Assembly: GCA_016212965.1 (NCBI GenBank)
Contig: JACRDA010000308.1
Span: forward strand, 1 to 64,000
Length of the DNA: 64,000 nucleotides
Reading direction: 5' to 3'
DNA from: Myxococcales bacterium
Lineage (GTDB): Bacteria; Myxococcota_A; Polyangia; Polyangiales; Polyangiaceae
Below the pieces are notes generated by a model. The model did not search any database and was not told the DNA's origin. It saw nothing but the letters and a program-made list of their open reading frames with translations. Of this stretch, positions 1-9,143 are shown piece after piece; the first letter of the stretch is position 1; every line of letters starts with the position of its first letter. The position numbers and the translations under genes are program-made.

Positions 1-167
1 CGCACGTGCACGAGGTCGGCCCCGAACGACGCGAACACGCGCGCGATCGACTCCGGGGCGAGCTTGCAGGCCGCGATGAAGAGGTGTGCGGCGCCGACGG
101 CGCGCGCGTCCGTGGCCTCGGCCTCGGCCGCGGCGCGCTCGACGAGATCTTCCAGGATGGTCGACAT
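1..167 (-). CDS. Partial protein with possible Clp N-terminal (Clp-N) repeat domain; continues beyond window
   Basis: Reverse complement from ATG at 167 reads MSTILEDLVERAAAEAEATDARAVGAAHLFIAACKLAPESIARVFASFGADLVHVR, resembling Clp-N repeats; open to the window edge. Confidence 0.45.
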   Translation of the reverse strand, partial: MSTILEDLVERAAAEAEATDARAVGAAHLFIAACKLAPESIARVFASFGADLVHV

Positions 168-176
168 GGACTGCGC

Positions 177-1151
177 TCAGTAGCTCGATCCGATCCTGCG
201 ATAGGTCTCTGCCACGACCTCGAGGCGCGCACCGTTGAAGCGTCCCGGCTCCTTTTCGTACACGCGCCGCGCGGCCTCGCCCCCGAAGGCGCTCGCCGGC
301 ACGGCCTGCTGTCCGGGCGGCACGAACTTCAGGATCTCCTCGAGGCACGCGGCCGCCGTCAGCACGTCGTCGCGCGCCGCCTCGCGCTCGCGCGCCGAGA
401 GCCCGTCGCCCGAGCCGGGCGCGCGCTTCGAGAGGATGTCGGCCCACACGAGGAGCTCGGCCGGTCCGAGGATGGCGGACGGACCGCGCACGCCCCCCGT
501 CCCGAGCCGGCCCGCGGGCTCGGCGACGCGGAACGCGAAGCGCGCCGGCGGGTCGGCCCCCGCGCCGCGCGCGGTCAGGACCGTCACCGGACCGTCGGGC
601 GTCGCGACGAGCTCCTCGGTGCGCTCGCGCGGCGCGCCGCGGAGATCCAGGTAGAGGTGCGCCTCGGCGAGACAGCGCGCCGCCAGCACGGGCCCGGGCG
701 GCGGCGACGCCGGGGGCGGTGTCGGGGCGGACGCCGGCGCGAAGGCACCCGACGCCGCAGGTCCATCGGCCGGGCGCGCGAGCCACGGCTCGGCCTGGCT
801 GCGCGGGTCGAAGAGCTCGACCTCGGCCGGCGGCGGCGCCCACTTCTGCCACAAGATCTCGGGCTTCAACACGAGCGCGATACGCCGGCAGCCGAGCGCC
901 GCCAGGCTCGAGGACCACCAGCCGGTCGCGAGCTCGAGCGACTCGGCCGGGAGCGTCGCCGCGTAGCTGAGGTCGAGGATGGCGCGCGTCGGCCGGTGCT
1001 CGCGCACGAGCCCGAGGAGGCGCGCGTCCGACAGGAGCCGGAACATCGTGCTCGGCGCGAGCTCGCCGCCGAGCGCCACCTCGAGCGCCACGCCGGGAAA
1101 GAGCCGCAGCCAGAAGGTCGGAGGCTCGTCGATCGCGATGGGTCCCACCAT
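177..1151 (-). CDS. Hypothetical protein (MVGPIAIDEPPTFWLRLFPG...)
   Basis: C-terminal half of ORF 177..2219; ATG at 1151 fits the gap after the upstream gene ending at 1157; collinear with neighbours. Confidence 0.7.
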   Translation of the reverse strand: MVGPIAIDEPPTFWLRLFPGVALEVALGGELAPSTMFRLLSDARLLGLVREHRPTRAILDLSYAATLPAESLELATGWWSSSLAALGCRRIALVLKPEILWQKWAPPPAEVELFDPRSQAEPWLARPADGPAASGAFAPASAPTPPPASPPPGPVLAARCLAEAHLYLDLRGAPRERTEELVATPDGPVTVLTARGAGADPPARFAFRVAEPAGRLGTGGVRGPSAILGPAELLVWADILSKRAPGSGDGLSAREREAARDDVLTAAACLEEILKFVPPGQQAVPASAFGGEAARRVYEKEPGRFNGARLEVVAETYRRIGSSY

Positions 1152-1156
1152 GTTCG

Positions 1157-2047
1157 TCAGTCCGCCTCCGCGACCCCGAGCCAGCCGCTGATGCGTCGCA
1201 CGGCGGCGACCTCGCGCGGCTCGACCCTGCCGTCGGCCATCATGACCTCCACGAGCACGCCGCCGAGCCTGCCGCGCTCCTCGCGCGGCAGGGTGGCGAA
1301 CGCACGCGACAGCTCCTCGAGCGCCCCGCGTCCGAGCAGCGCGTAGAGGCCCTCGGCGCCGTACGCTGCCCACACGTCGGGGAGCGCAAGGCGCGCCATC
1401 GTCCGCTTCCAGACGAGGTACTCGTCCTCGCCGACCTTGCCGTCCGACGCGGCGACGTCGAGGAACGCGAGCGTGACCCAGAGCGCGCGCTGCGTCGCCG
1501 GATCGAGCGCGGCGAGCTCCGGCGCGAGGCGCGGCTGGCTCGGGGACAGCTCGACCGGCGCGGCCGCCAGCTCCATGGCCGAGGGAGCCGCGCTCGCGAG
1601 CACGGACGGGCCGAGCTTCTCGTACACGTCCTTCGTGAGCGGGTGCGCGCCGCCGAGCACCTCGCGCACGAAGCGAAAGAGCTTCGGGGCGTGCGGCGCA
1701 CCCGGCGCGACCTCGCCCGAGAGCACCTGGAACGCGCCCCCGATCGCCACGGCACGCAGCGCCTCGTCGCCCTCGGCCTTGCCGAGGCGCTTCAGGAACT
1801 GGTAGATGCCCTTCCAGTACTCCGCGCCCTCGGCGAAGAGCTGCCAGCGGTAGAAGCTCTCTCCGTACCAGAGGAGCCACGGCAGATCCGTGGAGGGCGC
1901 CGAGGCTCCCTGCGCGCCCATCATCGTCGCCGCGAGCCCGCCGAGCGCCGCGGTGCGTCCCGACCCGCCGCGCTCGACGTCGTCGTCGATCTGCGCGCCG
2001 ACGCCCTCGAGCAGGGCGCGGAGCGTCGGCGGGGGCTCGGCGTTCAT
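1157..2047 (-). CDS. TerB-like domain protein
   Basis: C-terminal part has two acidic TerB-like motifs (AASDGKVGEDEYLVWK and MMADGRVEPREVAAVRRI). Confidence 0.65.
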   Translation of the reverse strand: MNAEPPPTLRALLEGVGAQIDDDVERGGSGRTAALGGLAATMMGAQGASAPSTDLPWLLWYGESFYRWQLFAEGAEYWKGIYQFLKRLGKAEGDEALRAVAIGGAFQVLSGEVAPGAPHAPKLFRFVREVLGGAHPLTKDVYEKLGPSVLASAAPSAMELAAAPVELSPSQPRLAPELAALDPATQRALWVTLAFLDVAASDGKVGEDEYLVWKRTMARLALPDVWAAYGAEGLYALLGRGALEELSRAFATLPREERGRLGGVLVEVMMADGRVEPREVAAVRRISGWLGVAEAD

Positions 2048-2056
2048 CGCGCGCGC

Positions 2057-2854
2057 CTACGGCAGCGTCGTGACCGCATCCACCTGATCGACGAAGTGCG
2101 GATCGAGGTCCATGTCGAGCTCGGTCTGCAGACCGATGTAGAGGTCGAGGCGCCGGACGTCGACGTCGGCCTCGAAGCGGTCGCGCACCTCCCATTGGCC
2201 GGCGCGGAGGTCGGCGCACGCCGCGCCGTCCATCGGCGCGCTCGTCGCCGAGTCGACGCCGCAGTCGACGAGGGCGAAGCTCGCGCCGAACGGCACGGTC
2301 GGGTGCGCCGCCGCCGAGACGTAGGGCACGAGCGCCGTGCCCTCGGCGTTGCGGGGAGCCGTGTCGAGCCAGTAGCCGGAGCCGGGCACGCTGCCCGACC
2401 AGTTGAGGTACTGCCCCGCGTAGGGCCCCGTGGCGATGGCCCCCGTGCCCTCGGCCTGCACCGTGTCGACGAAGCCCTGCGGATAGCTACCGAGGTCGTT
2501 CGTGGGATCGCCCGGGGCGTCGCAGGTGGTCACGACGCAGCCCGTGACCGCGGTCGCCGCACCGCCGAAGAGCAGCTCGTCGGCCGTGAAGTACACGGTG
2601 AGGTGCCAGCCACCGGTCGGGCCGGCGCCGCCCGAGGCCGTCCCGCCGGCGCCGCCCGCGTGGCTGCCGCCCTGCGCGCCCGCACCGCCGCTCGCCCCGG
2701 CGCCGCCGCTGGCACCGGCTCCGCCTCCGCCCGTGCCGCCGTCCGAGCTGCCGCCACAGGCAGCGGCGAGGGCGACCGAGAACGAGAGCGCGAGCGCGGT
2801 CGCGCTCGGGCCCGGCGAGCGCGCTCCCCCGTGGCTCCGTGCTCGATCGACCAT
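2057..2854 (-). CDS. Secreted lipoprotein with Gly/Ala-rich linker, possibly 3D-domain-like
   Basis: Lipobox LAAAC followed by GGTGGGGAGASGGAG linker; C-terminus VPFGASFALVDCGV...VRDRFEADVDVRRLDLYIG resembles 3D-domain proteins. ATG at 2854 in frame with ORF 2057..5206. Confidence 0.6.
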   Translation of the reverse strand: MVDRARSHGGARSPGPSATALALSFSVALAAACGGSSDGGTGGGGAGASGGAGASGGAGAQGGSHAGGAGGTASGGAGPTGGWHLTVYFTADELLFGGAATAVTGCVVTTCDAPGDPTNDLGSYPQGFVDTVQAEGTGAIATGPYAGQYLNWSGSVPGSGYWLDTAPRNAEGTALVPYVSAAAHPTVPFGASFALVDCGVDSATSAPMDGAACADLRAGQWEVRDRFEADVDVRRLDLYIGLQTELDMDLDPHFVDQVDAVTTLP

Positions 2855-2898
2855 GGCGAAAATGTCGCCGCGCCGGGGCCGGGCCGCAAGCTCGCCCT

Positions 2899-5187
2899 TC
2901 AGTCGAGCTCGAGCACGACGACGCTCGTGCCGCCGTCGACGGGCACGGGCGCCTTGCCCTTGCCCGACCGGAGCTTGAAGTAGGCCTCGAAGCGCTCGGT
3001 GCCCGGCCGCTTGCGAATGGGCACCCGGTCGAAGTAGAGGTAGCCCGCCTTCCAGCGCTGGGGGGCGATGGGCAGGGGCAGCCCCACCTCGCGCACGCTC
3101 GGATCGGCCATCGTGGTCGAGAGCGTCGCGCGCGCGACGACGCGCGAGCGCACGAAGAGCTGCACGTCGCTGACGGGGGGCGCGGCCGCGCGCACGAGCA
3201 GCGTGAGCAGGTCGCGCGCCCCCGGCTCGAAGCGCACGCCGAGGAGCTCCGTGCCGTCGTCGAAGCGCGCCGTCGGCGCCCCGAATGCCGCCGTCACGCG
3301 CGCCAAGAGCGCGCTCGTGTCCTCGCCCCGCGCGAGCGCGAGGTTGTGCGCGATGCGGAGCTCGTCGAGGTCGTCGGGCTCGCCCTCGGGCGGCTCGGCC
3401 GGCTGGCCGAAGTGGTCGCGGAGCTCCCAGGTGAGCCACGGGCTCGGCACGATCGTGCGCACGGGCTCGGTGCCGCTCACGAAGTACCACTCGAGCGGGC
3501 CCGGCTCGCGCTCGACGAAGGCGTAGGCCTCGAGCGGCGCCAAGGGCTCCCCCTCGGTGACCTGCCAGAAGGGCCCGACCGCCGTGACGTGCGCGCCCTT
3601 CGCGATCGCCGCCTGCGCGGAGTCGTAGAGGAAGCGCGTGTCGGCGAGGTAGACGCGCGTCCCCGCCTTCTGCGGCAGCGCGCCCGTGGGGGACACGACG
3701 CGCCCGCCGAGCGCCCACACGAGCGACCAGTTCGGGATCATGCCCTCGTGCAGGGACACGTCGGCGTCGCGCGGGATGCGCTCGGCGAGCCAGCGCAGGA
3801 ACGCGACCTTGTCGCCGTCCGACTGGATGAGCGCGCCCTTCTCGTTGAAGCGCCCGCCGGTCTGCCGCGCGTAGACGAGCGCGGGCAAGCCGTCGCGCAG
3901 CACGAAGGCGCAGACGAAGAGCGCGAGGACCGCGATCGCGACGAGCGCGCGGCGTGGCTCGAGCGCGGCCGCCGGCGCGGCGGTGGGTACGCGCCGCGCG
4001 CGCCGGGCCGCGAGCACGCGGGTCGCGCGCCCGACGGACGCGAGCAGCGTGTCGGCGACGGCACCGAGCCCGAGCGCGAAGAAGGGCGCGAAGTAGTGGG
4101 GCCAGTAGACGTGGATGTCGGCGCCCTGCTTGAAGACGAGGTACTGAAAGAGCGCCACCGCGAGCACGGCGAGCGGCAAGAGCTCGTGCTCGTCGCGCCG
4201 CACGAGCGCGCGCACCAGGCACACGACCGCGGCGATCTTGCCGGTCAGGATGGCGAGCGGCGTGAAGGTGAGCTCGATCCAGTAGCGCCGACCCGCGAGC
4301 ACGTCGGCGAGCGATTGCTGGTTGCCCGCCGCGCGCATGCCGTAGCTGCCGAGGAAATCGTCGAGCTTGCCGGCCTTCGAGAAGAGGTAGACGTAGAGCA
4401 GCGCGGTCGCGACCGCCGTCGCGGCGAGCAGCGCCCAGAGCCGGGCGTGCGGCCGCGCCGGGATGGGCCCGTAGGCGCCGCGCCGCGCGAGGATGCCGCG
4501 CCACAGGCCGAGCGCGAGCACCTCGGCGACGAGCACGAAGGCCGGCCAGTCGGCGTGCAGCGCCATCCCGAAGCCGACGAGGCAGGCGACGAGGTAGCGC
4601 CGGCGCTGAGTCTGGGCGTGCCGCACGTAGGCCCACAGGCCGAGCAGCGACCACGCGATGACGGGCACCTCGAGCGCGTTGAAGCTCGCGAAGGCGAGGG
4701 CAATCGGCAGGACCACGAACCCCGCGGCGGCGAGCGCACCCGCGAGCGGACGCCACAGCGCCCGACCGAGCAGGTAGAGCAGCGGCGGGGTCGCGGCCGA
4801 GAGCAGCACGGCCGGCAGGCGACACACGAAGTCGAAGCGGCCGAAGAGCTCGAGGAAGCCCGCCGTGACCCAGAAGATCCCCCACGGGTGGTGGCAGTAG
4901 TACTGCGCCGGGGTCGGACGGGTCGCGGTGTACTCCCACACCGGCCCGGCGATCTTCCAGCGCAGCATGTTCTCCGCGATGATGCCCTCCGAGGCCGACG
5001 CGGCGTAGTGGCCGGCGAGCAGCGGCCCGAACAGCTCCCAGGCCGCCGCGAGCCCGAACCACACGCTCGCCACGACGACGATGGCGCGCGCCAGCCGCAC
5101 CTCGAAGCGCCCGGCGACCGGCAGCCCGTCCTCGCCGCGCGCGAGCCGGCTCCCGACCCAGGCTGCGAGCTCTGCGTGCGCCGCCAT
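2899..5187 (-). CDS. Glycosyltransferase family 39 (PMT-like) integral membrane protein
   Basis: 762 aa, multiple TM segments, N-terminal region with PTPAQYYCHHPWGIFW typical of GT39/ArnT-like proteins. Confidence 0.75.
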   Translation of the reverse strand: MAAHAELAAWVGSRLARGEDGLPVAGRFEVRLARAIVVVASVWFGLAAAWELFGPLLAGHYAASASEGIIAENMLRWKIAGPVWEYTATRPTPAQYYCHHPWGIFWVTAGFLELFGRFDFVCRLPAVLLSAATPPLLYLLGRALWRPLAGALAAAGFVVLPIALAFASFNALEVPVIAWSLLGLWAYVRHAQTQRRRYLVACLVGFGMALHADWPAFVLVAEVLALGLWRGILARRGAYGPIPARPHARLWALLAATAVATALLYVYLFSKAGKLDDFLGSYGMRAAGNQQSLADVLAGRRYWIELTFTPLAILTGKIAAVVCLVRALVRRDEHELLPLAVLAVALFQYLVFKQGADIHVYWPHYFAPFFALGLGAVADTLLASVGRATRVLAARRARRVPTAAPAAALEPRRALVAIAVLALFVCAFVLRDGLPALVYARQTGGRFNEKGALIQSDGDKVAFLRWLAERIPRDADVSLHEGMIPNWSLVWALGGRVVSPTGALPQKAGTRVYLADTRFLYDSAQAAIAKGAHVTAVGPFWQVTEGEPLAPLEAYAFVEREPGPLEWYFVSGTEPVRTIVPSPWLTWELRDHFGQPAEPPEGEPDDLDELRIAHNLALARGEDTSALLARVTAAFGAPTARFDDGTELLGVRFEPGARDLLTLLVRAAAPPVSDVQLFVRSRVVARATLSTTMADPSVREVGLPLPIAPQRWKAGYLYFDRVPIRKRPGTERFEAYFKLRSGKGKAPVPVDGGTSVVVLELD

Positions 5188-5265
5188 CGGCCGCGCACGC
5201 TACCATGGGCGCCCGCGCGCTCGTCGCGCTTGGGCGACCACGGGGCCCGCGTTAGGGTCGCCGGC

Positions 5266-6885
5266 GTGAGCTCCCTCGGGCGACCCGGCGCGTGGCTCGG
5301 CTGGCGCGCGTGGCTCGCCGGCCGCGGGCGCGCACCGGCGCTCGGTCTCGCGCTCGGCGCCGTGGCGCTCGCGCTCGTGAGCTACGTCGTCGTCGGGCCT
5401 TTGCTCGCGGCGCGCTACCCGATGATGACGGATCTGCCGTTCCACGCGGCCAACGCGTCCGTCCTGCGGCACTACTTCGATCCGGCCTGGCACTTCCGGG
5501 AGCAGTTCGAGCTCCAGCCCTTCGCCGTCCCCTACGTCTCCTTCTACGGGCTCGCCGCGTTCTTCATGCTCTTCGTCGGCCCGCTCGCGGCCGTGAAGGT
5601 CGCCGCGGCGCTCATGCTCGCGCTCCTGCCGGCGGGGCTCGCCGTGCTCGCGTGGGGCATGCGCAAATCGCCGCTCCTCGGCCTGCCGGGGCTCGGCCTC
5701 GTCTGGGGCGGGCTCACGAGCTGGGGCTTTCTCAACTTCATGGGCGCGCTCGGCCTGTTCGCGGCCGTCGTCGGGCTCGCCCTGCGCGCGCTCGACCGAC
5801 CGAGCCGCGCGGCGACGCTCGGGCTCTCGCTCGCGCTCGTGGCCGTCTTCTTCACGCACGTCTTTCGCTTCCCCTTCGCCATCGCGGCCGTCGTCGGCTC
5901 GGCCGTCTGCCTGTACCCGGCCACGCGGCGCGTGCGCCCCGTCGTGCTCCCGGTCCTCGGCGCGAGCGCCCTGTTCGTCGCCTGGTGGCTCTTGCGCCCC
6001 GCCGAGGTGGGCGGCTCGCTCGGCAAGCTCGCGCCCGACCCGAAGCGCCTCGGCGCGCTCGGCGAGCACCTCTACCGGAGCCTCGCCGACCCGGCCGAGG
6101 CCGCCGCGGCGCAGAGCGCGGCCCGCTGGCTCTGCGCGCTCGCGCTCGGGCTCGCGGTCGTGCTCGTCCTCGACGGGCGACTCGGCCGGCGCACCCGGCG
6201 CGAGCTCTGGTTCGACGCGGGCGCCCACGCCGTCGTCGCCGCCTCGGCCGCGGTCTTTCTCGGGCTCTACCTGACCCTGCCGATGGAGATCGGCCTCTGG
6301 TGGTACGTGTACCCGCGCGAGGCCACGGCCGCGGTGTACGTGGGCCTCGGCCTGTTGCCCGATCTGCCGCGCGCCGGCTGGCTCCGGGCGCTCGCGGTCG
6401 CCGCCATGTGCGCGGCGCTCGCACCGCTCGGCACCGTGACCGCGCGCGCCTACCGCGCCTTCGACCTCGCCACGGCCGACTTCGCGCGCATCGTCGCGCG
6501 GTTGCCCCAGGCACCGAAGCTGCTCTACCTCGTGCTCGAGCACGGCGGCAGCGTCGCGACCCACACGCCCTTCCTCCACCTGCCCGCCTGGGTGCAGGCC
6601 GACAAGGGCGGGTGGCTGTCCTTTCACTTCGCGATGTGGCGCAACTCGCCCGTCGTCTACCGCGACCCCGCCGAGCCCGGGGCCGTCGTGCCGCCGCCCG
6701 TGCCGCTGCGCTGGGAGTGGACGCCGGAGCGCTTCCGCGTGCTTCAGCACGGGCGCTTCTTCGACTGGTTCCTGGTCCGCGCCCGCAGCCGCCCCGACGG
6801 CATCTTCGCCGCCGACCCGTCCATCTCGTTCGTGGCCGAGGAGGGCAGCTGGTTTCTCTACCGGCGAGGCGCGTCGGAGCCTTGA
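5266..6885 (+). CDS. Polytopic integral membrane protein
   Basis: C-terminal part of ORF 2839..6885; GTG at 5266 in frame; many hydrophobic segments; stop overlaps next ATG (TGATG). Confidence 0.65.
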   Translation: MSSLGRPGAWLGWRAWLAGRGRAPALGLALGAVALALVSYVVVGPLLAARYPMMTDLPFHAANASVLRHYFDPAWHFREQFELQPFAVPYVSFYGLAAFFMLFVGPLAAVKVAAALMLALLPAGLAVLAWGMRKSPLLGLPGLGLVWGGLTSWGFLNFMGALGLFAAVVGLALRALDRPSRAATLGLSLALVAVFFTHVFRFPFAIAAVVGSAVCLYPATRRVRPVVLPVLGASALFVAWWLLRPAEVGGSLGKLAPDPKRLGALGEHLYRSLADPAEAAAAQSAARWLCALALGLAVVLVLDGRLGRRTRRELWFDAGAHAVVAASAAVFLGLYLTLPMEIGLWWYVYPREATAAVYVGLGLLPDLPRAGWLRALAVAAMCAALAPLGTVTARAYRAFDLATADFARIVARLPQAPKLLYLVLEHGGSVATHTPFLHLPAWVQADKGGWLSFHFAMWRNSPVVYRDPAEPGAVVPPPVPLRWEWTPERFRVLQHGRFFDWFLVRARSRPDGIFAADPSISFVAEEGSWFLYRRGASEP

Positions 6886-7622
6886 TGCGCTACGCTGCCC
6901 GCGTGACGAAGCTCCGCGCGCCCTCGCTCGTGCTCGTGCTCGCGCTCGGCGCCGGCTGCCCCGGTGCGAAGGTCGAGGGCGCACCTGGTGCAGCCAGCGC
7001 GGCCACGCCTCCGAGCGTGACGGCCGCGGCGAGCGCGAGCGCCACGGCCGCGAGCGCCACGGCCCCGAGCGCCCCTGCGAGCGCGACCCCGAGCGCGGCC
7101 TCCTCCGCGGCGCGTCCGGCGCGCTGGGCCGAGCCCGTCGCTCGCCCGGGCCTACCGAACCTCCACCGCGTGGACGAGGGGTTCTACCGCGGCGCGCAGC
7201 CGACGGCCGAGGGCATCCCGGAGCTCGTGAAGCTCGGCGTGCGCACGGTCGTCAACGTCCGCGCCCTGCACTCGGACCGGAGCCTGCTCGCGGGCCATAG
7301 CCTCGACTACGAGCACATCAGCTTCAAGGCCTGGCACCCGGAGAGGTCGGACGTCGTCGCGTTCCTGCGCATCGCGACCGACCGCGCGCGTCAGCCCTTC
7401 TTCCTGCACTGCCAGCACGGCGCCGACCGCACCGGCATGATGACCGCAATCTACCGCATCACCGTGCAGGGTTGGTCGAAGGACGACGCCATCGCCGAAA
7501 TGGTCGAGGGCGGGTTCGGCTTCCACGCGGTGTGGCAGAACCTCGTCGCGTACGTGCGCGAGCTCGACGTCGCGTCCATCGCGCGCGAGGCCGGGCTCGC
7601 CTACGACGCGGGCGCGCGCTGA
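6885..7622 (+). CDS. Dual-specificity/tyrosine phosphatase-like lipoprotein
   Basis: LALGAGC lipobox, Ala/Ser-rich linker, signature HCQHGADRTGMM (HCx5R). Confidence 0.8.
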   Translation: MRYAARVTKLRAPSLVLVLALGAGCPGAKVEGAPGAASAATPPSVTAAASASATAASATAPSAPASATPSAASSAARPARWAEPVARPGLPNLHRVDEGFYRGAQPTAEGIPELVKLGVRTVVNVRALHSDRSLLAGHSLDYEHISFKAWHPERSDVVAFLRIATDRARQPFFLHCQHGADRTGMMTAIYRITVQGWSKDDAIAEMVEGGFGFHAVWQNLVAYVRELDVASIAREAGLAYDAGAR

Positions 7623-7626
7623 GCCG

Positions 7627-7985
7627 CTAGTTCGGGCCCGTCGCGCTCATGGTGAGCACGAGCTCGCCGCCCGCCGTAAGGGTCGCATGTTCGAGAAACG
7701 GGCTGCGAGGCCCCAGGGAAGGGAGGGACCGGGGAAGGTCTGCCCGTCGTTCGCCGTGCCGACGAAGGGATCGACGAGCGCCGCGAGGGGAGCATCCGCC
7801 GGTGGGCTGGCCACGGGCGGGACGAACGCCGCTTCGTCACGCGGGCCGCAGCCGGCGGGCGCGCCCCATGCGACGAGGGCGAAGGCGCGCGCGAGCGGCC
7901 GCGCTCCTGCCCGCTCGCCCGGCCCGTCGCTCGCCATCGAGGCAGCGTACGTCGCGCTCGGGTCCGGGGAAAATGCGCGCTCCAC
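7627..7985 (-). pseudogene. GH92 (alpha-mannosidase family) remnant with large internal deletion
   Basis: Minus strand: lipoprotein-like start then ALVDPFVGTANDGQTFPGPSLPWG (GH92 N-terminal motif); about 20 codons later, in another frame, PFLEHATLTAGGELVLTMSATGPN-stop, matching GH92 C-termini. Confidence 0.7.
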
Positions 7986-8079
7986 GCGCGATGCGCGCGC
8001 TCGGGTCGAGCGCCGGCATCCGGGCGGGCGGCCTCTTCCTCGCGCGCCTCGACTGGCCGGAGCCTTGAGTCTCCGCCCG

Positions 8080-9006
8080 TCACTCCTCCGGCGGCGGAGG
8101 CTTCTTCGTGGGCGTCAGGTACTCGATGTGGGCGCGCGCGCGCAGCTCCTCCTCGGTGCGCGCGCGCAGCTCCTGGGTGCGGGTGTGGGTCAGCGCGTCG
8201 ACGATGACGGGCTTGGCCGTCTCGAAGTCCATGGCGGGATCCTCCTCGACGGCGACGAGCTGGATGAGCCAGTAGCGCTCGTTGGGCCCCTTGATGACGT
8301 CGCTGACGTCGCCGGGCTTCATCCGGTCGAGCACGGGGCGCCACGCCTCCGGCACCTGATTCCAGCGGAGGAAGCCGGCGTCCCAGGGCTTCTTGCGGCC
8401 GGGCGCGTCGGGCTGCAAGCTCTCGGCCACCTCCGCGAAGGTCTTGCCCGTCGCGAGCTCGCGTTTCGCCTCGTCGAGGGCCGCGAGACCGCGCCGCAAG
8501 ATCTGCAGCACGTGAACGCGCCGCCGGATGCGCGGGAGGTTCTGGTCGAAGTACGCCCGCGCCTCGGCCTCGGTCGGCGCGGCGTTGCGCCTCACCTCGT
8601 CGCGGTAGAGCTTCGGGGCGAGCTCGCTCCGCCGATAGGCGTCGAGCTGCGCCTGGAGCTGCTGCAGGCCCGCCTGGTAGCCCGGGTCGGCGTCGAGCCC
8701 GAGCTCGGTCGCGCGCTGCGCCGCGAGCTCGAGCGCGATCACGTTCTCGAGCACCTTCGCGCGGTTCTCGGGCGTGTCCTCGACCTTGCTGTGGCTGTCG
8801 CCCTTGATCCGCAGCGCGACGTCGCGCTCGGTGAGCACCTTGCCGTTGACGATCGCCACCGCGTCGTCCGGCACCGAGCCCACCGGGCGCGCCGCGCTCG
8901 CGCTCGCCGTCGACTGGCCAGTGCCCCCTTGCCCGCAACCGCCGAGCGCCACGAGCGCCACGAGCGCCACGAGCGTCGCGCCCGCCGTCCCGATTCCGCG
9001 ATCCAT
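8080..9006 (-). CDS. Parvulin/SurA-like peptidyl-prolyl isomerase lipoprotein
   Basis: LGGCG lipobox; VAIVNGKVLTERDV and VHVLQILRRG...PWDAGFLRWNQVPEAWRPVLDRMKPGDVSDVIKGPNERYWLIQL typical of SurA/PrsA-like PPIases. Confidence 0.8.
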   Translation of the reverse strand: MDRGIGTAGATLVALVALVALGGCGQGGTGQSTASASAARPVGSVPDDAVAIVNGKVLTERDVALRIKGDSHSKVEDTPENRAKVLENVIALELAAQRATELGLDADPGYQAGLQQLQAQLDAYRRSELAPKLYRDEVRRNAAPTEAEARAYFDQNLPRIRRRVHVLQILRRGLAALDEAKRELATGKTFAEVAESLQPDAPGRKKPWDAGFLRWNQVPEAWRPVLDRMKPGDVSDVIKGPNERYWLIQLVAVEEDPAMDFETAKPVIVDALTHTRTQELRARTEEELRARAHIEYLTPTKKPPPPEE

Positions 9007-9061
9007 CGGGCCCCAGTCTAGCGCGCGTGGGAGGCGAGCTCGCAAGCGCGATGCGGCGGGG

Positions 9062-9103
9062 ACAAAAAGGACGAGGGCGGCGCCCTCGAGAGGCGCCGCC
9101 CTC
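9062..9103 (-). terminator. Intrinsic terminator of the decaheme cytochrome gene
   Basis: GAGGGCGGCGCC (9073-9084), 7-nt loop, GGCGCCGCCCTC (9092-9103): perfect 12-bp stem; minus strand then reads GTCCTTTTTGTC. Lies just past the stop at 9144. Confidence 0.85.
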
Positions 9104-9143
9104 CTCGGGGCCTACGCGCTAGGCGCAAGCCCGGGTGGGGGGG

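Noticed and set aside
2057-5206. 1049-aa minus-strand ORF as a single protein
   Set aside because: Only the C-terminal part from ATG 2854 is credible; the rest is a frame shadow of the GT39 gene.
2839-5265. N-terminal part of the 1348-aa ORF 2839..6885
   Set aside because: Antisense to the GT39 gene and Arg/Glu/His-rich; only the part after GTG 5266 reads as a membrane protein.
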